A stretch of DNA of 64,000 nucleotides from Marmoricola sp. URHB0036 (GCF_000426045.1 NZ_AUEP01000019.1:26258-90257); one strand, 5' to 3'; positions 16,951 to 26,984 are shown, counted from the first letter of the stretch. Notes: generated by a model from the sequence alone, not told the origin. Numbers and translations are program-made.

Positions 16951-17814
16951 TCAACCCGGTAGGGCGTACCGATCGCCGGCGGTCTCCACGAGGAGACCGT
17001 CGGCGATCAGGCTTTTCAGGGCACGTTCGCGCTGCACCGGCTCGCTCCAGGCCGCCTCCAGCCGGTCGCGGGAGACCGAGCCTTCTGCGTCCCGGAGCAC
17101 GGCCATCAGCCGTCCCCGGACCATCCGGTCGGTGCCGGCCCAGGCCTGGCCGCGCCGGGGCGGTCCGTCGTACGCCGGTCGACCGGACGTGTTCCAGGCG
17201 CACTGGTCCTGGATCGGGCACTGCGGACAGGACGGGTTGGCGGCAGTGCACACGAGGGCGCCGAGCTCCATCACCGCGACCGCCCAGGTGGCCGGTTGCT
17301 CCTCGGGCACGAGCGACTCGGCGAGGACCCGCTCGGCCTTCGTGACCGCTGGGGCGGGGAACTCCCCGCCGGCGACGGCACGAGCGAAGACGCGGCGGAC
17401 GTTGGTGTCCAGCACCGCGTGACGGCCCCCGAACGCGAACGAGGCGATGGCGCTCGCCGTGTAGTCGCCGACCCCGGGCAGTGCGATCAGGTCGTCGTAC
17501 GACGCCGGCACCTCGCCGGCGTGCCGCTCGACGATCGCCAGTGCGGCAGCGTGCAGTCGGAGTGCCCGCCGCGGGTACCCGAGCCTTCCCCACGCGCGCA
17601 CCGCCTCGCCGCTCGGCGACCCGGCCAGCGCGGCCGGCGTCGGCCAGGTCGACATCCAGCTCTCGAAGACGGGCAGCACCCGTGCGACCGGGGTCTGCTG
17701 GAGCATGAACTCCGAGACCATCACCGCCCACGGCGTGGCCCCGGGACCCCGCCAGGGAAGGTCGCGGGCGTGCTCGTCGTACCACCGCAGGATCGGCTCG
17801 TGCAGGTCGCTCAT
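16951..17814 (-). CDS. mutY: A/G-specific adenine glycosylase
   Basis: 287 residues from the ATG at 17814 (an alternative ATG is at 17826). It excises adenine mispaired with 8-oxoguanine. The catalytic Glu is in VSEFMLQQTPVARV, the helix-hairpin-helix with catalytic Asp is LPGVGDYTASAIASF...VLDTNVRR, and the iron-sulfur loop is CTAANPSCPQCPIQDQC (C-X6-C-X2-C-X5-C). The C-terminal NUDIX-like 8-oxoG recognition domain is missing and is replaced by about 60 residues that look like a winged helix. The stop lies one base from the clpC stop, convergent. Confidence 0.93.
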   Translation of the reverse strand: MSDLHEPILRWYDEHARDLPWRGPGATPWAVMVSEFMLQQTPVARVLPVFESWMSTWPTPAALAGSPSGEAVRAWGRLGYPRRALRLHAAALAIVERHAGEVPASYDDLIALPGVGDYTASAIASFAFGGRHAVLDTNVRRVFARAVAGGEFPAPAVTKAERVLAESLVPEEQPATWAVAVMELGALVCTAANPSCPQCPIQDQCAWNTSGRPAYDGPPRRGQAWAGTDRMVRGRLMAVLRDAEGSVSRDRLEAAWSEPVQRERALKSLIADGLLVETAGDRYALPG

Positions 17815-17891
17815 GTCGTCGCCCATCAAACATGACCGGGTGAGGCAGGGTGCGCCCGGCGTTGCACCACCGATCGGCACCGATGCCTCAC

Positions 17892-17897
17892 TACCGT
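17892..17897 (+). promoter_or_regulatory. Putative -10 (TACCGT) of a leaderless transcript
   Basis: TACCGT ends 7 nt before the ATG at 17905; no Shine-Dalgarno. Confidence 0.45.
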
Positions 17898-17904
17898 GGC
17901 GCGC

Positions 17905-18720
17905 ATGGGCTCTGTACGGCATCCGCGTGGTCGGCTGCCCCAGCGCGTCTACTGGGTCCGCCGAGGTCTCGTGCTCGGCGTCGCGCTCCTGCTGGTCTTC
18001 GGGATCGGCAAGCTGTTGGGCGGAAACGGTCAGGATCCCGCCGGCTCCGGCGTCGAGGCCAGCACCGCTGCCCAGCAGGGCCAGCCCTCGTCGTCTGCGC
18101 CCACGGTCGGCCCGGTGGCGCCCTCGACCAGTCCGGGCACCACCAAGGCCTCCAAGGGACCGCTGCTGCCGCCGAGCGGTGAGTGCCAGGACGACGAGGT
18201 GAGCGTGCTGCCGTCCGTCCCGCGGGCATGGGGAGCGGGCGACATCACCATCCGGCTGGGCCTGCAGGGGATCCAGCCGGCCTGCACCTTCAAGGTCTCG
18301 CCGGAGAGCGTGGTCGTGAAGATCACCAGTGGCAGCGACCGGATCTGGTCGAGCCAGGACTGCCCCGACTCCATCAAGCCGGCCGACGTGGTGGTGCGCA
18401 ACGGCGTCCCGACGTACGTCAACGTCGTGTGGAACGGACGACGCTCCGACGACACCTGCAGCCGGACCGCCCCCTGGGCCAACGCCGGCTACTACCACGC
18501 CTTCGCGGCGGTGCTCGGCTCGACGCCGACCGACACCCAGTTCGAGGTGACCCGGGCGCCGACGCACGTCATCACCAAGACGGCCAAGCCGAAGCCGAGC
18601 CGGTCGCCCTCGGCCAACACCTCGTCGGCGCCGAAGTCGAAGGCCACGTCCACGCCGAGCTCAACCGTCGCCGGCAAGGGCTCGAAGTGTGGCGGCGACA
18701 ATGCCGCCGGGAGCTGCTAG
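17905..18720 (+). CDS. Membrane-anchored extracellular protein, function unknown
   Basis: 271 residues from the ATG at 17905 (a GTG at 17896 is in frame). A basic N-terminus ([17 protein letters not shown]) precedes one hydrophobic segment ([17 protein letters not shown]), then a Ser/Thr/Pro-rich linker, a beta-rich central domain of about 120 residues ([13 protein letters not shown] to [12 protein letters not shown]) with four cysteines, and a second Ser/Pro/Lys-rich tail ending [10 protein letters not shown]. It is probably extracellular and anchored by the N-terminal helix. I do not recognise the domain. It ends in a CTAG shared with the stop of the convergent disA gene. Confidence 0.75.
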   Translation: MGSVRHPRGRLPQRVYWVRRGLVLGVALLLVFGIGKLLGGNGQDPAGSGVEASTAAQQGQPSSSAPTVGPVAPSTSPGTTKASKGPLLPPSGECQDDEVSVLPSVPRAWGAGDITIRLGLQGIQPACTFKVSPESVVVKITSGSDRIWSSQDCPDSIKPADVVVRNGVPTYVNVVWNGRRSDDTCSRTAPWANAGYYHAFAAVLGSTPTDTQFEVTRAPTHVITKTAKPKPSRSPSANTSSAPKSKATSTPSSTVAGKGSKCGGDNAAGSC

Positions 18721-19796
18721 ACGTAGCGCTCGAGGATGCTGGACTCGGCGAGGCGGGAGAGTCCTTCGCGGACGCTGCGGGCGCGCAGCTCCCCGACGCC
18801 GTCGACCATCTGGAGGTCCTCGACGCTCGCCGACAGCAGCTTCTGGAGGGTCTCGAAGTGGTCCACCAGGCGGTCGACGACGGCCGTCGGCAGCCGGGGG
18901 ACCTTCGCCAGCAGGCGGTAGCCGCGGGGCGTGACCGCGCCGTCGAGGTGTTCGCCCTGGCCCAGGCCGAGGGCGCGGGCGACGCAGGCGATGTCGACGA
19001 GGTCGGCGGGCGAGAGTGCCTCGAGCTCGGCGAGGACCTCCTCGGCCGGTTTCGTACGACGGCCACCGGACTGGTAGTCGCGCACCACCAGGCTCCGCTC
19101 GGCCTCGACCCCGGTGACCAGCTCCTCGAGCTGGAGGGAGAGCAGGCGACCGTCGGAGCCGAGCTCGTTGACGTAGTCGTCGATCTCGCGGGCGATCCGG
19201 CTGACCATCTCCAGGCGCTGGGCCACCACAGCGACGTCGCGGACGGTGACGAGGTCCTCGATCTCGAGGGCCGACAGGGTGCTGGAGACCTCGTCGAGGC
19301 GCACCTTGTAGCGCTCGAGCGTCGCCAGGGCCTGGTTGGCTCGGGCCAGGATGGATCCGGAGTCCTCGAGGACGTAGCGGATCCCGCCGACGTAGATCGC
19401 GATGATCTGCATCGACTGCGACACCGAGATGACCGGCGCACCGGTCTGCTTGGCCACCCGATCGGCCGTGCGGTGACGGGTGCCTGTCTCCTCCGAGGGG
19501 ATGGTGTGGTCGGGCATCAGGTGCACGTTGGCCCGGTGGATGCGGGAGATGTCGCGGTCGAGGACGAGGGCGCCGTCCATCTTGGCCAGCTCGCGCAGCG
19601 CGGTGGGCGTGAAGGGGACGTCGAGGGTGAAGCCGCCGGTGAGGATTCCTTCGACGGCGGCGTCGTGGCCCAGCACGATCAGGGCGCCGGTGCGGCCGCG
19701 GAGGATGCGTTCGAGCCCGTCACGCAGCGAGGTGCCGGGGGCGATGACGGCCAGTGTCGCCCGGAGGCGGGTTGCGTCGTCGTCGGGGGAAGCCAC
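18717..19796 (-). CDS. disA: DNA integrity scanning protein, diadenylate cyclase
   Basis: 359 residues. It makes c-di-AMP from two ATP and scans DNA branch structures. The diadenylate cyclase domain has DGA at residues 74-76 and RHR at 107-109, both catalytic. A helical linker and a C-terminal helix-hairpin-helix domain ([19 protein letters not shown]) follow. The GTG start lies 9 bp after the radA stop, so the two genes form an operon, as is usual. Its stop codon overlaps that of the convergent membrane-anchored protein gene by two bases. Confidence 0.97.
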   Translation of the reverse strand: MASPDDDATRLRATLAVIAPGTSLRDGLERILRGRTGALIVLGHDAAVEGILTGGFTLDVPFTPTALRELAKMDGALVLDRDISRIHRANVHLMPDHTIPSEETGTRHRTADRVAKQTGAPVISVSQSMQIIAIYVGGIRYVLEDSGSILARANQALATLERYKVRLDEVSSTLSALEIEDLVTVRDVAVVAQRLEMVSRIAREIDDYVNELGSDGRLLSLQLEELVTGVEAERSLVVRDYQSGGRRTKPAEEVLAELEALSPADLVDIACVARALGLGQGEHLDGAVTPRGYRLLAKVPRLPTAVVDRLVDHFETLQKLLSASVEDLQMVDGVGELRARSVREGLSRLAESSILERYV

Positions 19797-19805
19797 GTGC
19801 AGAGT

Positions 19806-21215
19806 CTAGGGGAGTGCCTCGGTCGCACTGTCACCCTTTTCCAACCCCAGCAGGCTCAGTGCTCGCGCGATGTTGTCCACGTCGACCACCCGCATGCCGT
19901 CGAGCACCCTGCTGTTGCCGGCGCTCTCGGGGGTGACCGCGGGCACCAGGGCCGACCGGAAGCCCATCCGTCCGGCCTCGGCCAGCCGCACGCCCATGTC
20001 GCGGGCGCGGCGGAGCTCACCGGACAGCCCGAGCTCGCCGACCGCGACCACGTTGCGGGCCAACGGCCGCCCCAGCCACGCCGAGGCGATGGCCAGCGCG
20101 ATGGCGACGTCGTTGCTCGGCTCGGTCAGCCGGGCGCCGCCGACGCTGGAGACGAACACGTCGAAGCTGTGCAGCCGGATGCCGGCGTGCTGCTGGAGCA
20201 CGGCCAGGATCATCGCCACGCGCGCCGAGTCGACACCCGACGTCGTACGCCGCGGTCGCTCGCCGGCGCTGTGGGTGACCAGCGCCTGCACCTCGCTGAG
20301 CAGGGGCCGACGACCCTCGAGGGCGACGGCCACGCAGGTGCCGGGGACCGGCCCGTGGCGGGTGTCGAGGAACAGGCCCGTCGGGTCGGTGATCGCCTCG
20401 ATGCCCTCGGCCGAGAGGTCGAAGCAGCCGACCTCGTCGACCGGGCCGTAGCGGTTCTTCATGGCGCGCACCATGCGCAGCCGGGAGGTGCGTTCGCCCT
20501 CGAAGTGGAGGACGACGTCGACGAGGTGCTCGAGCACGCGCGGGCCCGCGATGGTGCCGTCCTTGGTGACGTGGCCGATGATCACGAGCGTGATGTTGCG
20601 CAGCTTGGCCATCCGGATCAGGGCTGCGGAGACCTCCTTGACCTGGGTGACCCCGCCGGGGACCCCGTCGACGTCGCCGGCGCTGATCGTCTGCACCGAG
20701 TCGATGACGAGCAAGGTGGGCTTGACCTCCTCGACGTGACCGAGGACGGCCCCGAGGTCGGTCTCGGCGGCGAGGTAGAGCTCGTCCTGGATGCCGCCGG
20801 TGCGGTCGGCGCGCATCCGCACCTGGGCGGCGGACTCCTCGCCCGTCACGTAGAGCACCCGGTGGCGCAGCCGGGCGGTCTGCGCGGCCACCTCGAGCAG
20901 CAGCGTGGACTTGCCGACCCCGGGCTCGCCGGCGATGAGGATGGCAGCGCCCGGGACGAGGCCTCCGCCGAGCACCCGGTCGAGCTCGGGCACACCGCTG
21001 GTGCGGGCCAGGGAGTCCTCGATCGGCACCTCGCCGATCGGGCGTGCCGGCGCGGTGACCGGGCCGGCCTGCACCCGGCTCTTCGCGGCCGCACGCTCGA
21101 CGACCGTGCCCCAGGACTGGCACTCGCCGCAGCGCCCGACCCACTTGCCGGTCTCCCAGCCGCACTCGCTGCAGTGATAGCTGGGTCGGGGAGCCTTCGC
21201 GGTCGCTTTCGCCAT
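19806..21215 (-). CDS. radA: DNA repair protein RadA
   Basis: 469 residues. RecA-like branch migration ATPase. The N-terminal zinc finger has Cys at 15, 18, 29 and 32 (CSEC, CGEC). The RecA core has Walker A GEPGVGKST, Walker B LLVIDSVQT and the RadA signature KNRYGPVDE; the C-terminal Lon-like domain includes DVAIALAIASAWLGRPL. The ATG is 6 nt from a TAGCGT hexamer. It is transcribed with disA. In known systems RadA restrains DisA cyclase activity. Confidence 0.97.
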   Translation of the reverse strand: MAKATAKAPRPSYHCSECGWETGKWVGRCGECQSWGTVVERAAAKSRVQAGPVTAPARPIGEVPIEDSLARTSGVPELDRVLGGGLVPGAAILIAGEPGVGKSTLLLEVAAQTARLRHRVLYVTGEESAAQVRMRADRTGGIQDELYLAAETDLGAVLGHVEEVKPTLLVIDSVQTISAGDVDGVPGGVTQVKEVSAALIRMAKLRNITLVIIGHVTKDGTIAGPRVLEHLVDVVLHFEGERTSRLRMVRAMKNRYGPVDEVGCFDLSAEGIEAITDPTGLFLDTRHGPVPGTCVAVALEGRRPLLSEVQALVTHSAGERPRRTTSGVDSARVAMILAVLQQHAGIRLHSFDVFVSSVGGARLTEPSNDVAIALAIASAWLGRPLARNVVAVGELGLSGELRRARDMGVRLAEAGRMGFRSALVPAVTPESAGNSRVLDGMRVVDVDNIARALSLLGLEKGDSATEALP

Positions 21216-21221
21216 GGCCGC

Positions 21222-21227
21222 ACGCTA
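21222..21227 (-). promoter_or_regulatory. Putative -10 (TAGCGT) of a leaderless radA-disA transcript
   Basis: On the minus strand TAGCGT ends 6 nt before the radA ATG; no Shine-Dalgarno. Confidence 0.45.
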
Positions 21228-21318
21228 GGCGAGTGGACCGACACTTCCGGGGTACGACGTGCCTGCGGGAACCGCTCCCGTCTAGGATTGGAACGATCAA
21301 GAGCCCTGGGGGAGACGC

Positions 21319-22401
21319 ATGACCCAGCCGACGAGCCGCCCGGAGAGTCGGACGGAGGCACCGCGCGGACGCCACCTGTCCGCGCCGCCGACGCCGCCGA
21401 CCCTCGCGACGGTGGCCGACGAGGCCGGTGTCTCCCGACAGACCGTCTCCAACGCCCTGAACAACCCCGAGCTGCTGCGGCCGGAGACGTTGGTCCGCGT
21501 GCAGTCGGTCATCGAACGCCTCGGCTACTCGCCCAACCGGGCTGCCCGGCAGCTGCGCACCCGCTCGTCCCACCTGATCGGGCTGCGCTTCGAGCCGGCG
21601 CAGGAGGGCACCAGCAACGCGCTGATGGACCGGTTCCTGCACAGCCTCACCGAGGCGGCCTCACGCACCGGACACCACGTGCTGCTGTTCTCGGGGGACT
21701 CCAAGGACCCGCTCGACGGGTACGACGACCTGCTGCGCTCCACCGCCGTGGACGCCTTCGTTGTCACCGACACCTACGCCGGCACACCGCAGGCCGGCTT
21801 CCTGCGCGAGCGGGGTGCTCCCTTCGTGGCCTTCGGACGGCCCTGGGACGAGCCCGGCGCCGACCACGCCTGGACCGACGTCGACGGCGCCCACGGTGCC
21901 CGGCTCGCCACCGAGCACCTCCTCGAGCAGGGTCACCGACGGATCGCCTGGCTGGGCTGGGAGAAGACCTCGCGCATCGGTGAAGACCGGCGCAGCGGCT
22001 GGCAGGGCGGGATGCAGGCCGCCGGTCAGGACACGCGCGGTCTCGGCGTACGCATCACCGACAACGTCGACGCCGCGCGGCTCGCCGCTCACGAGCTGCT
22101 GGAGGACCCGTCGGTCACCGGTTTTGCCTGCGCGAGCGACACGCTCGCGATCGGCGTGCTCCACGCCTGTGCGGAGCGCGGGCTGCGTCCCGGTCGTGAC
22201 ATCGGCGTCGTCGGCTTCGACGACTCGCTGGCCGCTCAGGTCACCTGGCCGGGGCTCTCCTCGGTGCGTCAGCCGCTCGAGGAGGTCGCGGTCGAGCTGG
22301 TGCGCATCCTGCACCTCGTGCTCGCCCACAAGCCGATAGGCGACAAGGGCCGGATGCTGCGACCGTCGCTCGTCGTACGCCCCTCGAGCCTCAGGTCGTA
22401 G
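21319..22401 (+). CDS. LacI family transcriptional regulator
   Basis: 360 residues. N-terminal LacI helix-turn-helix (PTLATVADEAGVSRQTVSNALNNPE, residues about 32-56) with the hinge helix LGYSPNRAARQLRTRSS, then a periplasmic-binding-protein-like ligand domain (IGLRFEP, DAFVVTDTYAGTP, GHRRIAWLGWE, ACASDTLAIGVL). It probably senses a sugar, but no sugar gene adjoins it, so the regulon is elsewhere. An additional 30-residue N-terminal tail precedes the HTH. GGGGGAG precedes the ATG. Confidence 0.93.
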   Translation: MTQPTSRPESRTEAPRGRHLSAPPTPPTLATVADEAGVSRQTVSNALNNPELLRPETLVRVQSVIERLGYSPNRAARQLRTRSSHLIGLRFEPAQEGTSNALMDRFLHSLTEAASRTGHHVLLFSGDSKDPLDGYDDLLRSTAVDAFVVTDTYAGTPQAGFLRERGAPFVAFGRPWDEPGADHAWTDVDGAHGARLATEHLLEQGHRRIAWLGWEKTSRIGEDRRSGWQGGMQAAGQDTRGLGVRITDNVDAARLAAHELLEDPSVTGFACASDTLAIGVLHACAERGLRPGRDIGVVGFDDSLAAQVTWPGLSSVRQPLEEVAVELVRILHLVLAHKPIGDKGRMLRPSLVVRPSSLRS

Positions 22402-23106
22402 TCACCACACCCGGGTCCACACGTTGACCGCGTAGTCGACCGAGGTGCCCTCGTGGCCAGCGAGGATCTCCTCGGCCACGGCCTCCGCGAACTCGATGCG
22501 TACGACGGACTCGAGATCCTCGCGCGAGTCGAAGGTCCACGCCATGTCGACGCCGTGCCGCTCCCATCCCTGGTCGGCCCAGAACGCCGCCGTCTCGACG
22601 TAGTCGACCTGGGGATAGCCCAGCCGGAACCACTGGCCGAACGTCGACCGGCTCGGGTCGTTGTCGATCACGAAGCCGCGCGAGCCCGGACGCATCACCC
22701 GGTCGAGCTCGGCCAGGCCAGGCTCGCACCCCGGTCCGAAGAAGTAGGCCCAGCGCGCGTGCATCACGTCCACCGACTCGTCGGGGAGCGGCAGGGCCTC
22801 GGCCGAGCCGTGCACGACGGTGGCGTTGGGCACCCGGCGGATCCGACGCCTGGCGATCGCGGCCAGGTCGCCGTGCGGTTCGATCCCGATGACAGTGCCG
22901 GCCCTAGCCGCGAAGGCGGGGAGGTGGAAGCCGGTGCCGCAGCCGATGTCGAGCAGGTCGCGACCCTCCCACGGTGCGAGGCGCTGCATCAGCGAGGTGA
23001 TCGCACCTGCGCGGTCGACGGCGCGGTTCTCGACCTCGTAGACCTGCGGGTGGTTCCAGATGTTCGGGCTCGGGATGGCTCCCGGAGCCAGGTCGGGGTC
23101 GGCCAC
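22402..23106 (-). CDS. Class I SAM-dependent methyltransferase
   Basis: 234 residues. The SAM-binding motif I is LLDIGCGTGFHLPAF (residues about 51-65), followed by VIGIEPHGD, GSAEALPLPDESVDVMHARWA and a post-motif III ELDRVMRPGSRGFVIDND, the UbiE/MenG-like Methyltransf_11 layout. The substrate is unknown. The GTG start lies 6 bp after the stop of the upstream glyoxalase-like gene, so the two are cotranscribed. The stop abuts the LacI stop with no gap, convergent. Confidence 0.88.
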   Translation of the reverse strand: MADPDLAPGAIPSPNIWNHPQVYEVENRAVDRAGAITSLMQRLAPWEGRDLLDIGCGTGFHLPAFAARAGTVIGIEPHGDLAAIARRRIRRVPNATVVHGSAEALPLPDESVDVMHARWAYFFGPGCEPGLAELDRVMRPGSRGFVIDNDPSRSTFGQWFRLGYPQVDYVETAAFWADQGWERHGVDMAWTFDSREDLESVVRIEFAEAVAEEILAGHEGTSVDYAVNVWTRVW

Positions 23107-23112
23107 CCCGGA

Positions 23113-23751
23113 TCAGATGCGGACGAGCCCGTTGGGGGTCTGGAACTGGGCGGCCACGATCCCGGGGGTGCCGTTGGGGGCGACCCACTCGACCTTCACG
23201 GCCTCGAGGGGCGCGTCGACCGACTGGCCGAGCCACTCCGAGACGCGGGCGGGGTCGCCGGCGATCTCGAGGCACTCCAACGACACGCTGCCGGTGGCGC
23301 CGGTGCTCGGGTGCAACGACGCATCGACGTCCCACTCGATGAAGAACGGCAGCTGCGGGTCGGCCTGGAGTCCCCGCACTCCCAGCTGCTTCCAGAGCAG
23401 CTCGGTGCCGTCGGGCCGGTGCCGGTTGCCGTTCACGGCCTCGCGGCCGAGCCGGGCCTCGTGGGGCCGGATGTCGTCGACAGCCACGGCCCAGCCCAGC
23501 CAACCGCCGCCGAGCTCGGAGCGAGCGCGGACGGCCTGGCCGAAGGGCGCCTTGTCGGACGCGGGGTGGTCGAGGACCTCGACGACCTCGAAGTAGGTGT
23601 TGTCAGTCAGCGGGAGAATGGCGTTGCGGGTGCCGAACCGTGGGTGGATGCCTCCGGTCACGAACTGCTCGCCGAGCAGTGGCGCGAGTCGGGAGGTCGT
23701 ACCCACCAGCCCTCCGGGCCCGGCCGCAAACACGATGTGGTCGAGACGCAT
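23113..23751 (-). CDS. Glyoxalase-like (VOC superfamily) protein
   Basis: 212 residues. LDHIVFAAGPGG at the N-terminus, HPRFGTRNAILPL and DNTYFEVVEVLDHP match the Glyoxalase_3 type of VOC fold, with metal-ligand-like His4 and Glu residues. The reaction is unknown. It is cotranscribed with the methyltransferase downstream. Confidence 0.8.
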   Translation of the reverse strand: MRLDHIVFAAGPGGLVGTTSRLAPLLGEQFVTGGIHPRFGTRNAILPLTDNTYFEVVEVLDHPASDKAPFGQAVRARSELGGGWLGWAVAVDDIRPHEARLGREAVNGNRHRPDGTELLWKQLGVRGLQADPQLPFFIEWDVDASLHPSTGATGSVSLECLEIAGDPARVSEWLGQSVDAPLEAVKVEWVAPNGTPGIVAAQFQTPNGLVRI

Positions 23752-23794
23752 GGTTGATTCTCACCCGGCGCGGATATGCGTCGGACACCGGGGG

Positions 23795-24562
23795 TCAGGA
23801 CGTCGTCGACGCGGGGTGCAGCGCGAGGGCCGAACGCGAGCGCAGATGGGCCTCGCACCGGGCGGCCAGTACGTCGTACCCGGCCTGTCCCATCAGCGCG
23901 ATCAGCTCGGTGGCGCTGGACTGGTAGACGGGCTCGGCGCCGACGTGCGCCTCGGTGTTGCCCGAGCAGTACCAGTCGAGGTCGTGCCCGCCGGGACCCC
24001 AGCCACGACGGTCGTACTCGCCGATCGAGACCTCGGTGTAGGTGGTCCCGTCCGGGCGCTCGACGTCGCGGAAGGTACGACGCAGCGGGAGCTGCCAGCA
24101 CACGTCCGGCTTGGTCTCGACGAAGTGCACGCCCTCGCGCAGGGCCAGCCCGTGCAGGGCGCACCCGTACCCGCCAGGGAACTCACGCGAGTTGTGGAAG
24201 ATGCAGGCTCCCTTGACGACCCGGGTCTTGCGCTCGCCCTCGTCGTCGGTCTCGGTCCAGCCCTTGCGGGTCACCTTGCCGCGCTTGCCGATGGCCGCGG
24301 GGCGGTTCTCCCAGCCCTCGTCGTCGAGGCGGTCGACCCACTCGGCGACCCGCTCCTCGTCGTCCTTGTCGGAGAAGTGCGCGCCGAGGGTGCAGCAGCC
24401 GGCCTCCGGTGCGTCGGCGTAGATGCCGGGGCAGCCGTTGCCGAAGATGCACGTCCAGTTGGAGGTCAGCCAGGTCAGGTCGCAGCGGAACACCTGATCG
24501 GAGTCAGCTGGGTCCTGGAACTCGATCCAGGCACGGGGAAAGACGAGATCGACCTCTGGCAC
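23795..24562 (-). CDS. Conserved cysteine-rich protein (Rv0495c-like)
   Basis: 255 residues from the GTG at 24562; an ATG at 24616 would overlap the divergent ppx gene and its promoter, so I prefer the shorter form. Ten or so cysteines occur in a suggestive order: [51 protein letters not shown] and [12 protein letters not shown]. This pattern suggests a metal or iron-sulfur site (DUF3109/zinc-iron-chelating-like), which is inference. Its divergent placement next to ppx matches my memory of M. tuberculosis Rv0495c-Rv0496. Function unknown. Confidence 0.75.
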   Translation of the reverse strand: MPEVDLVFPRAWIEFQDPADSDQVFRCDLTWLTSNWTCIFGNGCPGIYADAPEAGCCTLGAHFSDKDDEERVAEWVDRLDDEGWENRPAAIGKRGKVTRKGWTETDDEGERKTRVVKGACIFHNSREFPGGYGCALHGLALREGVHFVETKPDVCWQLPLRRTFRDVERPDGTTYTEVSIGEYDRRGWGPGGHDLDWYCSGNTEAHVGAEPVYQSSATELIALMGQAGYDVLAARCEAHLRSRSALALHPASTTS

Positions 24563-24602
24563 GACGGGAACCCTATCCCCGGCAGGGAAACGATCGGCCC
24601 GA

Positions 24603-24608
24603 TACCGT
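24603..24608 (+). promoter_or_regulatory. Putative -10 (TACCGT) of a leaderless ppx transcript
   Basis: TACCGT ends 6 nt before the ATG at 24615; no Shine-Dalgarno. Confidence 0.5.
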
Positions 24609-24614
24609 GGGGGC

Positions 24615-25550
24615 ATGCGCCTCGGTGTGCTCGACATCGGCTCCAACACGGGGCATCTGCTCGTGGTGGACGCCTACCGAGGCGCGGCCCCCCTGCCGGC
24701 CTCCTCCTACAAGGAGGAGCTGCGCCTGGCCGAGCACCTCGAGAAGGACGGCGACGTCAGTCAGCGCGGCATCGACGCGCTCACCGAGTTCGTGGGCAAC
24801 GCCCTCGACCTGGCCGAGGACAAGGGCTGCGAGGAGATCTACTCCTTCGCCACCTCTGCGGTCCGCGACGCCGGCAACTGCGACGAGGTGCTCGCCCACG
24901 TGGAGGAGCGCACCGGTGTCCAGATCAAGGTGCTGCCCGGCGAGGACGAGGCGCGCCTGACCTTCCTCGCCGTACGCCGCTGGTTCGGCTGGTCCTCGGG
25001 ACGGCTGGCCGTCTTCGACATCGGCGGTGGCTCCCTCGAGGTCGCCGGCGGCAGCGCCGAGTCGCCGGACGTCGCCTGGTCTCTGCCCCTGGGCGCCGGG
25101 AGGCTGACGCGCGAGCACTTCGCCGACGGGCCGCTCGGTGAGAAGCAGATGCGCAAGCTGCGCAAGCAGATCCGCACCGAGATCGCCCACGACGCCGGCA
25201 CCCTGCTGCGTGGCGGCGCTCCCGACCACGCAGTGGCGACCTCGAAGACCTTCCGTTCGCTGGCCCGGATCTGCGGAGCCGCGCCTTCCAGCGAGGGACT
25301 GTTCGTACGCCGCATCCTGACTGCCGCCGACCTCGGGGAGTGGATCCCCAAGCTCGTCGAGATGAGCCGCGAGGAGATCGGTGAGCTGCCCGGGGTCTCG
25401 GCCGGTCGGGCCCACCAGGTCGTCGCCGGGGCGCTCGTCGCGGCCGCCGTGATGGATGTCTTCGACCTGCCGGAACTCGAGATCTGCCCGTGGGCGCTGC
25501 GCGAAGGCGTGATCCTCGACCGCCTCGACCAGCTCAGCGCGCACGGCTGA
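24615..25550 (+). CDS. ppx: Ppx/GppA family exopolyphosphatase
   Basis: 311 residues, the short form without the C-terminal HD domain. The ASKHA phosphate loops are present: [16 protein letters not shown] (residues 4-19) and [22 protein letters not shown]-type and SAVRDAGN stretches are typical. It probably hydrolyses polyphosphate (as reported for mycobacterial PPX1), perhaps also pppGpp. The following isomerase gene starts 15 bp downstream, so they form an operon. Confidence 0.9.
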   Translation: MRLGVLDIGSNTGHLLVVDAYRGAAPLPASSYKEELRLAEHLEKDGDVSQRGIDALTEFVGNALDLAEDKGCEEIYSFATSAVRDAGNCDEVLAHVEERTGVQIKVLPGEDEARLTFLAVRRWFGWSSGRLAVFDIGGGSLEVAGGSAESPDVAWSLPLGAGRLTREHFADGPLGEKQMRKLRKQIRTEIAHDAGTLLRGGAPDHAVATSKTFRSLARICGAAPSSEGLFVRRILTAADLGEWIPKLVEMSREEIGELPGVSAGRAHQVVAGALVAAAVMDVFDLPELEICPWALREGVILDRLDQLSAHG

Positions 25551-25564
25551 GGGGGCGGTCCTCG

Positions 25565-26356
25565 GTGGCTCCCCAGTTCGCGTTGTCGACCGCCTCGGTC
25601 TACCCCGAGACCACCACGCACGCCTTCGACTACGCCGAGCGGCTCGGCTACGACGCGGTCGAGGTGATGGTCAGCATCGACGTGGTCAGCCAGAGCGTCG
25701 AGAAGGTGCGCGCGCTGCGCGACTACCACCAGGTGCCGGTCTGCGCCGTGCACGCGCCCTGCCTGCTGATCACCCAGCGGGTGTGGGGCACCGACCCGTG
25801 GGTGAAGCTCGAGCGGAGCGCCGAGATGGCCAAGGAGCTCGACGCCGATGTCGTGGTGGTGCACCCGCCGTTCCGGTGGCAGCGCGACTACGCGACCGGA
25901 TTCGTCGAGGGGATCGCCGACCTCGAGCGTCGTACGGGCATCGCCTTCGCGGTCGAGAACATGTATCCCTGGCGAGCGACCTCGCGCCGCGAGATGAAGG
26001 TCTACCAACCCGGGTGGGACCCGTCCCAGGAGCAGTACGCCAACACCACCATCGACCTGTCCCACGCCGCCACCGCGAAGTCCGACCCGATCGCCATGGC
26101 CGAGCGGCTCGGTGACCGGCTGCGACACGTGCACATGACCGACGGCAGTGGCTCGCCGAAGGATGAGCACCTCGTGCCCGGCCATGGCAACCAGCCGTGT
26201 GGCCGGTTCCTCGAGCTGCTCGCCGGCCGTGGCTTCGAGGGCCACATCGTCGTGGAGATCAACACGCGCAAGGCCGGTGACCGCGAGACGCGCGAGGCCG
26301 ACCTGCTGGAGTCGCTCGCCTTCAGCCGGCTGCACTTCGCCGCGGCTGGTGCATGA
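25565..26356 (+). CDS. Sugar phosphate isomerase/epimerase family TIM-barrel protein
   Basis: 263 residues from the GTG at 25565, which follows GAGGGGGC. Xylose-isomerase-like AP endonuclease 2 fold: [63 protein letters not shown] and VVEINTRK carry the usual metal ligands. The substrate is unknown. Position after ppx matches my memory of Rv0498. Its stop overlaps the TetR start (ATGA). Confidence 0.85.
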   Translation: MAPQFALSTASVYPETTTHAFDYAERLGYDAVEVMVSIDVVSQSVEKVRALRDYHQVPVCAVHAPCLLITQRVWGTDPWVKLERSAEMAKELDADVVVVHPPFRWQRDYATGFVEGIADLERRTGIAFAVENMYPWRATSRREMKVYQPGWDPSQEQYANTTIDLSHAATAKSDPIAMAERLGDRLRHVHMTDGSGSPKDEHLVPGHGNQPCGRFLELLAGRGFEGHIVVEINTRKAGDRETREADLLESLAFSRLHFAAAGA

Positions 26357-26943
26357 GCCGGGGGCGCAGGCCGGGTGCTCCGGACACCCGGGCCGAGATC
26401 CTGGCGGCGGCGAGGGCGCTCTTCGCCGCGCGGGGCTTCGGCAACACCTCGATCCGCGCCATCGCCGCCGACGCCGGCGTCGACTCGTCCCTCGTCCATC
26501 ACTACTTCGGTACCAAGGACGACCTGTTCATGGCGGCACTGCAGCTGCCCGTCGACCCGCGCGAGCTGTTGGCCCCGGTGCTGGCGAATGGCCCCGAGGG
26601 CGCTGCCGAGGCCATGCTGCGCATCTTCCTCAGCGTCTGGGACGACCCCGAGAACCAGCTGGCGTTCCTGGGTCTGTTCCGCAGCGTGCTGGACCCACCC
26701 GGGGAGCGGCTGCTCAGCGAGGGCTTCGTCCCGGTCGTGCTCGGCCCGGTGGGAGTAGCACTCGGCATCGACCACCCCGAGGTGCGCCTGCCCCTGGTGG
26801 CGAGCCAGATGATCGGCCTGATCATGTGCCGCTACGTGCTCCGGATCGAGCCGCTGGCGTCGATGGAGCAGGGGACGCTGGTGGCGGCGTACGGCCCGAC
26901 GATCCAGCGCTACCTGACCGGAGAGCTGCCGCTCGACCCTTGA
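26353..26943 (+). CDS. TetR family transcriptional regulator
   Basis: 196 residues. TetR_N helix-turn-helix: [47 protein letters not shown] (residues about 12-58), with the typical [11 protein letters not shown]. The C-terminal ligand domain is of the TetR_C type. It overlaps the isomerase gene by 4 bp, but its likely target is the ABC exporter downstream, whose promoter and start codon carry a perfect inverted repeat. Its own stop codon is part of that promoter's -35 hexamer. Confidence 0.92.
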   Translation: MSRGRRPGAPDTRAEILAAARALFAARGFGNTSIRAIAADAGVDSSLVHHYFGTKDDLFMAALQLPVDPRELLAPVLANGPEGAAEAMLRIFLSVWDDPENQLAFLGLFRSVLDPPGERLLSEGFVPVVLGPVGVALGIDHPEVRLPLVASQMIGLIMCRYVLRIEPLASMEQGTLVAAYGPTIQRYLTGELPLDP

Positions 26944-26984
26944 CGGGCACCGTTCCGGGTCGTTTAATTCATCACATGATGAAT
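26940..26984 (+). promoter_or_regulatory. Leaderless promoter with TetR-type operator for the ABC exporter
   Basis: TTGACG (26940-26945), a 17-bp spacer and TTTAAT (26963-26968) make a near-consensus promoter. A perfect 8-bp inverted repeat ATTCATCA-CA-TGATGAAT (26967-26984) covers the end of the -10, the predicted start point and the start codon at 26976. The adjacent TetR gene is the obvious repressor. Confidence 0.75.

Noticed and set aside
18183..21983. A 1266-codon open frame on the plus strand
   Set aside because: It is antisense to disA and radA, which are unmistakable by motif; it exists only because stop codons are rare at this GC content.
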